DNA of 11,806 bases from CAYYNP01 sp964472545 (GTDB lineage Bacteria; Planctomycetota; Planctomycetia; Pirellulales; Thermoguttaceae), in assembly GCA_964472545.1 (NCBI GenBank), contig CAYYNP010000305.1, positions 1 through 11,806 of the forward strand, written 5' to 3'. Under the pieces are notes generated by a model that ran no database searches, was not told the DNA's origin, and saw only the letters and a list, made by a program, of their open reading frames with translations. Position 1 is the stretch's first letter; every line of letters begins with the position of its first letter. Positions 6,744 through 11,806 of the stretch are shown here, one piece after another. The position numbers and the translations under genes were made by a program.

Positions 6744-9017
6744 TTGGCTAAGAAAGACCTCAAATCGCCCGAGAATTTCATCAACCGCGAGTTGAGCTGG
6801 CTGGAGTTCAACGACCGGGTCCTGCGCGAGGGGCTGTCGGAGGATCTGCCGCTGATGGAGCGGTTGACGTTCCTGGCGATCACCAGTTCGAATCTCGACG
6901 AGTTTTTCCTGGTCCGCGTGGCCGGGCTGATGCAGCAGCGGATGAGCGATTCCGCCCGCCGCGACTCCGGCCGCCTCGACCCGGCCGGGATGACCGCCGC
7001 CGAGCAGCTCGCCGCCGTTGCCCGCCGCGCCCATCGCATGGTCGGTGAACAGGCCGACGGCATCCGCGAGGTGTTGAAGAAGCTGGCCGAGCACGGTTTG
7101 CTGGTGTGTGGGCCGGCGCAGTGGAGCGACGGGCAGCGAGCGTTTCTGAAGTCGTATTTCGCTCAAGAGTTAGCCCCGATCCTCACGCCGCTGGCAATCG
7201 GCCGGCTCGACCCGGCCCCGCTGTTGCCCACGCTACGGCTGCACGTGGCGGCGCTCTTGGAGGGCGCGGAAGAAGACGAGCAGCCCGAGCACGAGCGGAT
7301 CGTGGCGGTGCCGGTGCCCAGCCAGGTGCCGCGGTTCGTGGCCATGCCCGCCGAAGGTCGGTTGGCGTTGGCGCTGTTGGAAGACGTGATCACCGAACAC
7401 ATCGGCAGTCTGTTTCCCGGCCGTGCGATGGCGGCCACGGCCAAGTTCCGCATCACCCGCGACGCCGACGTGGAGGTGCTCGAAGACGAAGCCGGCGATC
7501 TGCTGCACGCGGTCGAGGAGGCGGTGCTCGCCAGGCGGCGGGGTTCGGCCGTGCGGCTGGAGCTTTCGGCCGGCGCCGACGAGCGGCTCAAGGGTTGGCT
7601 CACCTCCTGGCTGGCGCTGGCCGAAGACGACGTCTACGAAATCGACGGCATGCTCGACGCCTCGGCCTTGATGGAGATCGTCGGCTACGGCGGATTCGAG
7701 GAGTTGAAGATCCCCGACTGGCCGCCGCAAACGCCCCGCGACCTGATCGGCGAAGGCGACCTCTTCAGCACGCTGCAAGATCGCGACGTGCTGCTGATGC
7801 ACCCCTACGAGAGCTTCGATTCGGTCGTCCGGCTGTTGAGCGAAGCCGCCGAGGATCCCAACGTGCTGGCGGTGAAACAGACGCTCTACCGCACCAGCGG
7901 CGACAGCCCGATCGTGCGGGCCTTGGAGCGGGCGGCCCAACAAGGCAAGGAAGTCACGGTGCTGGTCGAACTCAAGGCCCGCTTCGACGAGGCCCGAAAC
8001 GTCGGCTGGGCCCGGCGGCTGGAAGACGCCGGCTGCAACGTGATCTACGGCATCGCCGGGCTGAAGACGCACGCCAAAGCGCTGCTGATCGTCCGCCGCG
8101 AGGCACGCCGGGTCCGCCGCTACGTACACCTGGCCACCGGCAACTACAACGACAAGACGGCCCGACTCTACGCCGACGTAGGCCTGATGACCTGCGACCG
8201 CGAACTGGCCGCCGACGTGGCCGCCTTCTTCAACCTGCTGACCGGCTACTCCGAAGCGGTCGGCTGGTCGAAGCTGACCATCGCCCCGACCGGCCTGCGT
8301 CAGCGATTCATCGACCTGATCGACCGCGAGATCCAAGTCGCCACGCCCGACCAACCCGGCCTGATTCTGGCCAAGGTCAATTCGCTCGAAGACCCCGCCA
8401 TCTGCCGCGCTCTCTATCGGGCCAGCCAGGCGGGCGTGAAGGTGCAGTTGAACGTCCGCGGTATCTGCTGCCTGCGGCCGGGCGTGAAGGGCGTCTCGAA
8501 GCGGATCGAAGTCCGTTCGATCGTCGACCGTTTCCTCGAACACGCCCGGATCTTCTACTTCCGCAACGGCGGCCACGAAGAAGTCTACCTCAGCAGCGCC
8601 GCCTGGATGCGCCGCAATCTCAGCAAGCGGCTGGAATTGCTCTTCCCCGTTTCCGACCCAAACCTCGTGCGGCGCTTAGTCGACGTACTCGAAACCTGTT
8701 TCGCCGACAACGTCCAAGCCCGGCGCCTATTGGCCGACGGCACCTACGAACCCGTCCCCCGCAAGGGCAAGCGCATCCGCGCCCAAGAGAAGTTCTACAA
8801 CGACGCCGTCGACGCCGCCCGCACCGCCGAAGCCTCCGTCCGCGAGTTCCGGGGGCGGCGGCGGGCGGCGGGGTGTGTTAAAAAAAGGGGGGGGGGGTTT
8901 TTTTTGTATATGAAGCCCCCCCCGCTTGGGTCGGGAGTCGTTTTCGGAAAAGACTCCCGACCCCTTTTGTCTTTTGTCCGAAGGAGTGAGTCGGATGTCG
9001 CAAGTACAGTATGGTGA
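6744..9017 (+). CDS. ppk1: Polyphosphate kinase 1, with an anomalous C-terminal extension
   Basis: This enzyme reversibly transfers the ATP gamma-phosphate to polyphosphate. Residues 1-710 give a complete Ppk1. The N domain has ENFINRELSWLEF (10-22) and SSNLDEFF with Asn50. The catalytic core has Arg383 (LYRT), Arg413 (KARFDE), the autophosphorylated His443 (GLKTHAK), ATGNYND (464-470) and the second active-site His600 (FLEHARIFYF). DNVQARRLL (655-663) and EKFYNDAVDAA (682-692) mark the family's normal end. The start is TTG at 6744, 2 nt after ppx; it fits the family N terminus MxKKDLKxPENFINRELSW and has a weak AGG upstream. From about 8870 the frame passes through GC-rich runs and A7-G11-T8, then a hairpin, ending 20 codons inside the next gene's region. 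The last 45 or so of its 757 residues are probably not native. A TAA at 8879-8881 in another frame is the likely original stop. Confidence 0.93.
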   Translation: MAKKDLKSPENFINRELSWLEFNDRVLREGLSEDLPLMERLTFLAITSSNLDEFFLVRVAGLMQQRMSDSARRDSGRLDPAGMTAAEQLAAVARRAHRMVGEQADGIREVLKKLAEHGLLVCGPAQWSDGQRAFLKSYFAQELAPILTPLAIGRLDPAPLLPTLRLHVAALLEGAEEDEQPEHERIVAVPVPSQVPRFVAMPAEGRLALALLEDVITEHIGSLFPGRAMAATAKFRITRDADVEVLEDEAGDLLHAVEEAVLARRRGSAVRLELSAGADERLKGWLTSWLALAEDDVYEIDGMLDASALMEIVGYGGFEELKIPDWPPQTPRDLIGEGDLFSTLQDRDVLLMHPYESFDSVVRLLSEAAEDPNVLAVKQTLYRTSGDSPIVRALERAAQQGKEVTVLVELKARFDEARNVGWARRLEDAGCNVIYGIAGLKTHAKALLIVRREARRVRRYVHLATGNYNDKTARLYADVGLMTCDRELAADVAAFFNLLTGYSEAVGWSKLTIAPTGLRQRFIDLIDREIQVATPDQPGLILAKVNSLEDPAICRALYRASQAGVKVQLNVRGICCLRPGVKGVSKRIEVRSIVDRFLEHARIFYFRNGGHEEVYLSSAAWMRRNLSKRLELLFPVSDPNLVRRLVDVLETCFADNVQARRLLADGTYEPVPRKGKRIRAQEKFYNDAVDAARTAEASVREFRGRRRAAGCVKKRGGGFFLYMKPPPLGSGVVFGKDSRPLLSFVRRSESDVASTVW
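8880..8928. other. Homopolymer stretch A7-G11-T8 and C8 after the ppk1 core
   Basis: The stretch holds seven A (8880-8886), eleven G (8887-8897), eight T (8898-8905), then gtatatgaag and eight C (8916-8923). The G and C runs can pair into a stem with an 18-nt loop. Runs of this length are prone to indels both in replication and in sequencing, and the ppk1 frame passes straight through them. Confidence 0.8.
8928..8963 (+). terminator. Hairpin with T-rich tail: probable rho-independent terminator of the polyP operon
   Basis: Perfect 12-bp arms gggtcgggagtc (8928-8939) and gactcccgaccc (8952-8963) enclose a 12-nt loop. TTTT and AAAA inside the loop can extend the pairing. The T-rich run ccttttgtcttttgt follows at once. 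It lies about 50 nt after the expected end of Ppk1 and just before the next gene's ribosome binding site, as expected for an operon terminator. The same palindrome type may also occur as a dispersed repeat. Confidence 0.6.
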
Positions 9018-9585
9018 CATTTCCTGGGAAAGGATGATCCGAGCTGTGGAGAAAGTACGCGAACGCTTGTTAAAGGCAACCTCGGCATTGGAGAAGGCCG
9101 GGGTCCCTTATGCGGTCGTCGGTGGGAATGCCGTGGCGGCGTGGGTATCTCGCGTTGACGAGGCCGCCGTGCGAAACACGCGCGACGTCGACGTGCTGAT
9201 CCGCCGCGACGATATGCCGGGGGTCACTGCGGCGCTTGAAAGTGCGGGCTTCGTCCACCGTCACGCGGCTAGTGTGACCATGTTTCTCGACGGACCAGGG
9301 GCAAAGGCCCGCGACGCGATCCACATCGTATTCGCCGGCGAGAAGGTCCGCCCGGACTACCTGCTCCCCACGCCGGAGGTCGACGAGCGCGAGCAGAGCA
9401 CGTCCTTTGCCATCCTCGGCCTCGAAGCGCTAGTGCGGATGAAACTCACGTCCTTCCGCCGCAAAGACCAGATGCACTTGCTGGACCTACTCGACGTGGG
9501 CCTGATCGACGCCACGTGGCCAGGGAGGTTCCCGCCCGAGTTGGCCGGTCGGCTACAAGAGTTGTTGGACAACCCTGAAGGATGA
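8995..9585 (+). CDS. Nucleotidyltransferase-fold protein (MNT/AbiEii-like), solo
   Basis: This 196-residue cytoplasmic protein has the DNA polymerase beta-type nucleotidyltransferase core. An N-terminal helix (10-36) leads to VPYAVVGGNAVAAW (37-50) with Gly43-Gly44, then RNTRDVDVLIRR (60-71) with the metal-binding Asp64 and Asp66. The strand where a third carboxylate is expected reads RDAIHIVFAGEK (106-117); Asp107 is near, but His110 stands at the central position. The end has MKLTSFRRKDQMHLLDLLDVGLID (149-172), like AbiEii/MNT relatives that nucleotidylate RNA or protein. The target is unknown. ATG 8995 has a perfect AAGGAG with 8-nt spacing. No HEPN or AbiEi-like partner lies next to it, so a toxin-antitoxin role is not supported locally. 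It sits just after the polyP operon hairpin and is probably transcribed separately. Confidence 0.82.
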   Translation: MSQVQYGDISWERMIRAVEKVRERLLKATSALEKAGVPYAVVGGNAVAAWVSRVDEAAVRNTRDVDVLIRRDDMPGVTAALESAGFVHRHAASVTMFLDGPGAKARDAIHIVFAGEKVRPDYLLPTPEVDEREQSTSFAILGLEALVRMKLTSFRRKDQMHLLDLLDVGLIDATWPGRFPPELAGRLQELLDNPEG

Positions 9586-9604
9586 GTTCCGGGCAAAGAG
9601 GCGG

Positions 9605-9717
9605 CGGGTAGCACCGGGTTCTCGAACCGGTGGGACGAAGCGGGTAGCACCGGTTCTCGAACCGGTGGGACGAAGTCGCGAGCGGGTAGCACCGGTTCTT
9701 GAACCGGTGGGACGAAG
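9605..9717. repeat. Three direct copies of a 35-bp palindrome-bearing repeat, family C
   Basis: Copies lie at 9605-9640 (one extra G), 9641-9675 and 9683-9717. Each reads cgggtag, then a hairpin caccggttc / gaaccggtg around a TC or TT loop, then ggacgaag. The first two are adjacent and the third follows 7 nt later. The array begins 20 nt after the nucleotidyltransferase stop. Spacers are absent or tiny and the repeats contain long palindromes, so this is a REP-like array and not CRISPR. Confidence 0.9.
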
Positions 9718-9826
9718 TCCCAAGAGGTTGCGACCGTCGCTGTGGCCTGGCAGAATGGTGTCAGAAGGAGTCGTTGAGGAATCCCCGATCAAGAGTCACT
9801 CCCGCAAGCCTCCCGTGGCAGAGCCA
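9718..9826. other. Short intergenic stretch between family C repeats
   Basis: This stretch links the direct array to the lone copy at 9827-9846. I see no gene, RNA or terminator in it. Together with the flanking repeats it makes the whole interval 9586-9833 non-coding. Confidence 0.4.
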
Positions 9827-9846
9827 CACCGGTTCAAGAACCGGTG
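9827..9846. repeat. Fourth family C palindrome, at the end of the DUF1559-type gene
   Basis: The palindrome caccggttcaagaaccggtg has the same arms as those at 9605-9717, but the opposite loop (AA) and flanking bases show that it lies in the other orientation. Read on the minus strand it encodes the last residues and the TGA stop of the truncated DUF1559-type protein. Confidence 0.85.
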
Positions 9847-10097
9847 CCACCCGCGATCATAACACGCCAACTGTGATCGTGCCCGTTCGGGCCCACGAAG
9901 ACTTGGGGGAGTCTGCCGTGCGCCGTGCGGTAGTTCTTGATCCCTTTAGCGAGGAATTCGAGGTTCCACCGGCACGAAACCTCGGGCGACGCTTCACGGA
10001 CACCCCGCCGGCGACAGGGCATAAACAAGACGCAACACAGCAAACCGAGCAGAATGACAATCACAACTACTTTGCTGGAAACGCCGGCCCGGTGCAT
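9834..10097 (-). CDS. Truncated DUF1559-type (planctomycete pseudopilin-like) protein
   Basis: This 87-residue protein has a membrane segment at 9-27 (VVVIVILLGLLCCVLFMP). The stretch SCRWNLEFLAKGIKNYRTAHGRLP (41-64) and HSWRVMI (75-81) match the N-terminal layout of planctomycete DUF1559 proteins, where the usual pattern is a Cys/Lys/Asn-Leu-rich helix, then His-Gly-x-x-Pro and HSWRV. Normal members continue for 100 or more residues to an H-x9-DG end. Here the frame ends after GGTGS*, and those last codons lie inside the family C palindrome. No prepilin cleavage motif is seen. ATG 10097 has GGGAG 5 nt upstream on the minus strand, so the start is genuine. The gene is probably a remnant cut short by repeat insertion or deletion. 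Downstream DNA shows no recognisable continuation. Confidence 0.65.
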   Translation of the reverse strand: MHRAGVSSKVVVIVILLGLLCCVLFMPCRRRGVREASPEVSCRWNLEFLAKGIKNYRTAHGRLPQVFVGPNGHDHSWRVMIAGGTGS

Positions 10098-10180
10098 ATC
10101 GGCTCCCTGGGGTCGTGCTCACCAAGTCCAGCCATCCAAATCGTGTTCAGGGACGGGCCACCCGCGCCGGATACCGTGAA

Positions 10181-10666
10181 TCAGTAGGAAATCACCAGCA
10201 ACCGATCCTGCTCACATCCAGCTATCGCCGTGGCAATCTGCTCAAGGTACTCTACCGCCCTGTTCATTTCGGGGGTCGTTGCCTCGACTGGCCAATTCCA
10301 CGCGAGCAAGATCTTGCGCCTCTCGTCAACGTTCAGCGTTCCTTGTGCCAGCATCCTGATGAGTCTGCCTCCATCCGCCGCGGACATGCACGCGACTGCC
10401 TGTATGCCAACGGAAGACAAGTAGTAGTTCATTCTTTCCGGCCAGAAGCTCTTGTCGAACCCTTTCCCAAGCCGTTCATTCCGCCCAAGAGCCAACGATT
10501 CTAGCACGTGCAGGAATACGTCACTCTGTGGCGGATAAAGCGAGAAGACCGCTGCACCAGCCCTCAGCACTCGCCAAAAGGCATCCCAGTTCCCTGTGTG
10601 GGCATGAACTGCCAAGTCACACAGAGCCTCCTGCGATAAAACACATGATTCAATCGTGCAGTCCAT
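10181..10666 (-). CDS. Unknown protein; candidate immunity partner of the Rhs-core protein
   Basis: I do not recognise this 161-residue protein. It has no signal peptide or membrane segment and so is probably cytoplasmic. It looks largely helical, with hydrophobic and aromatic-rich patches (FWRVLRAGAAVF, SFWPERMNYYL) and an acidic C-terminal half (VDERRKILLAWNWP, EMNRAVEYLEQIATAIAG). I use ATG 10666; an in-frame TTG at 10675 would add three residues. Neither start has a strong Shine-Dalgarno sequence. It lies 114 nt downstream of the Rhs-core gene on the same strand, the position where immunity genes of Rhs and other polymorphic toxins usually sit, and it is cytoplasmic while its partner is exported. 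The immunity role is inferred from order only. It could also be an unrelated accessory gene. Confidence 0.65.
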   Translation of the reverse strand: MDCTIESCVLSQEALCDLAVHAHTGNWDAFWRVLRAGAAVFSLYPPQSDVFLHVLESLALGRNERLGKGFDKSFWPERMNYYLSSVGIQAVACMSAADGGRLIRMLAQGTLNVDERRKILLAWNWPVEATTPEMNRAVEYLEQIATAIAGCEQDRLLVISY

Positions 10667-10780
10667 GACCTTCAACTCGCGCCGGCTACGGCTACGACGC
10701 GTTGCCTCTCATTCTCGTCCACGTGGCGGTCGACAAATCCTCCAGGCTGCATGAGGCTGTAGTCAACTGAACACGCAACA

Positions 10781-11599
10781 TCAGTAGCAGATGTCCGGTG
10801 GCGGCCTTTTCTTGTTGCTCCAGTGGGGGCTGCTGCAATTCTGGCCCTCGTAAGATTCCGGACCGGTAGTACAACAATTGCAGCACTTAACACTCACGCG
10901 ATAGTGATACCCCACGGGTTTGCCGCCAACCGACCACCCCACCAGCGGACAGTGGTATTGACGTCCTCCCCCCACGCCACAATTCGTCGGGATGTTGGGG
11001 ATCACAAAGCACTCATCAAGCCAAATGTCCGCTTTCGGGCACGACTGCTTGAGGTAGCTTTGAGCCGGGCCCTCAGGCAGAAATACCGCGCCCGGTTTGC
11101 AGGGGGACCAAAGAGGATGGTTAGCCCTGCAGTTGCACTTCCGCCTTCTGGATATGCGTGGATCATCCCTGATCGTGGCGTCTCCCATTCTCGTTTCCCA
11201 AAGAGCCACACGGACGCCTACAACGACCTTCGTGAAGAGAGACCAGGGATTCCAAGCTGGCGCCCGTGTCGATGAACCTGCCGCTACCGGCGTACCTACT
11301 GGGGTCGGAGCAAGACCGAACGTGCCTATGAAATCTCCCCAACGACTGTTGTGCATGTCTCCCAGGACGCCCGGCATAGGTTTCCGACGCGGAGCGACCG
11401 AGAGTCCAGAAGGGTCGACCGAATTGACCGGATTTCCGTCAACGTACCGATACAAATTCGCATCCCCCGCCCGGTATCCGATCGGATCACGGTTGAGGAA
11501 CCGGCCGAGTTGGGCGTGGTAGTAGGCGGTGGCGCTGGAGGGGACGGTCGCGGCGACGGCCAGCGTGGCGGCGATCAACGTGAAGCGGGTTCGAGACAT
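10781..11599 (-). CDS. Signal peptide fused to Rhs-core end and cysteine-rich C-terminal domain
   Basis: This 272-residue exported protein has a clear signal peptide (1-25, ending SSATA). It is followed at once by YYHAQLGRFLNRDPIGYRAG (26-45) and NLYRYVDGNPVNSVDPSGL (48-66), the hallmark end of the Rhs repeat-associated core. The YD-repeat shell that normally precedes this is absent. The rest (67-272) is unique, with a Pro/Gly/Ala linker and then 13 cysteines between 155 and 271, including CNC (155-157) and CCNCC (239-243). This suggests disulfides or metal binding. In full Rhs proteins the part after DPxGL is the variable toxin tip, so this may be a short secreted effector, but no catalytic motif is recognised. 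ATG 11599 has AAAGGAG 7 nt upstream. Base composition appears less GC-rich than in the polyP operon. Confidence 0.8.
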   Translation of the reverse strand: MSRTRFTLIAATLAVAATVPSSATAYYHAQLGRFLNRDPIGYRAGDANLYRYVDGNPVNSVDPSGLSVAPRRKPMPGVLGDMHNSRWGDFIGTFGLAPTPVGTPVAAGSSTRAPAWNPWSLFTKVVVGVRVALWETRMGDATIRDDPRISRRRKCNCRANHPLWSPCKPGAVFLPEGPAQSYLKQSCPKADIWLDECFVIPNIPTNCGVGGGRQYHCPLVGWSVGGKPVGYHYRVSVKCCNCCTTGPESYEGQNCSSPHWSNKKRPPPDICY

Positions 11600-11646
11600 G
11601 GGGCTGCTCCTTTGAAAGGACATTCTGTGTTTACGGGTCGGTTGTG

Positions 11647-11806
11647 TCAATAATGGTTCCAAGGATCGCGCGGCACAGGCGCCTGGTGTGGCTGCGGGAC
11701 GCCGGGTTGCGGCATGTGTGGCGTTGGCGGTTGAGGACCGTACGGATTCGGCGGCGTCAGTGGCGTCGGCAGGCGGAGGGTCTCGTTCATTTGCCGGCGG
11801 TTCTCG
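11647..11806 (-). CDS. Proline-rich C-terminal end of a gene cut by the window edge (partial)
   Basis: Fifty-two codons and a TGA stop run from the window edge on the minus strand. The sequence begins ENRRQMNETLRLPTP, passes through Pro/Gln-rich repeats (PPNPYGPQPPTPHMPQPG) and ends DPWNHY. High G/C at third positions and the biased composition support this frame over the neighbouring open one. The 5' end lies outside the window and no domain is visible, so the product cannot be named; proline-rich tails of this kind occur on secreted or scaffold proteins. The stop is 47 nt upstream of the Rhs-core start on the same strand, so the two may be co-transcribed. Confidence 0.55.
   Translation of the reverse strand, partial: ENRRQMNETLRLPTPLTPPNPYGPQPPTPHMPQPGVPQPHQAPVPRDPWNHY

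Noticed and set aside
7233..8576. Long minus-strand open frame opposite ppk1
   Set aside because: It is a mirror of a strongly conserved gene in high-GC DNA, with no domain of its own.
9605..9717. CRISPR array
   Set aside because: The spacers are zero and 7 nt, the units carry long internal palindromes and there are no cas genes.
10672..10893. Small minus-strand gene between the Rhs-core gene and the candidate immunity gene
   Set aside because: It overlaps the cysteine-rich tail in another frame and has no recognisable domain. Its stop overlaps the TTG alternative start of the next gene, so coupling cannot be fully excluded.
11600..11662. Earlier ATG starts for the Rhs-core protein (11662 and 11620)
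   Set aside because: They would put a basic, non-hydrophobic stretch before the signal peptide and overlap the end of the upstream gene. The ATG at 11599 has a near-perfect ribosome binding site.
1..11806. tRNA, rRNA, insertion sequence, attachment site or replication origin
   Set aside because: I looked on both strands and saw no transposase, RNA gene or origin-like cluster that I could support.

Overview
The window looks like a chromosome segment from a planctomycete, probably in or near the order Pirellulales. The reasons are high GC with strong G/C third positions, a DUF1559-type protein, a short secreted Rhs-core protein of a kind I associate with planctomycetes, and several families of intergenic palindromic repeats. 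This placement is inferred from gene content; no rRNA or other marker gene is present.

Layout. Positions 1-2602 hold two minus-strand genes for exported proteins: a right-handed parallel beta-helix protein (66-1436) and an SMP-30/gluconolactonase-like beta-propeller (1574-2602). A 13-bp tandem array lies directly after the beta-helix stop codon, and a nested palindrome lies between the two genes. Positions 2603-3180 form a divergent intergenic region with two more palindromic elements and a weak promoter candidate.

Positions 3181-9017 hold the core of the window, a tightly packed plus-strand polyphosphate operon. Its order is a CHAD-domain protein (polyP binding), a calcineurin-like phosphoesterase, Ppx/GppA exopolyphosphatase and Ppk1 polyphosphate kinase. 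Gaps are 25 nt, about 5 nt and 2 nt. Making polyP (Ppk1), degrading it (Ppx) and binding it (CHAD) would be co-expressed, with the phosphoesterase as an uncharacterised fourth partner. The ppk1 frame does not stop at the family's usual end. It runs through an A7-G11-T8 homopolymer stretch and a terminator-like hairpin into the next gene, which suggests a sequencing indel or a recent frameshift.

Positions 8995-9585 encode a solo nucleotidyltransferase-fold protein. Positions 9586-9846 are mostly palindromic repeats. One of them supplies the stop codon of a truncated DUF1559-type gene (9834-10097, minus).

Positions 10181-11806 (minus strand) form an accessory module. It holds the proline-rich end of an upstream gene cut by the window edge, then a signal peptide fused directly to the last part of an Rhs core with a cysteine-rich C-terminal domain, then an unknown 161-residue protein. 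That order is what a polymorphic toxin with an immunity partner would show. It is the best candidate here for an undescribed system, but its function is inference.
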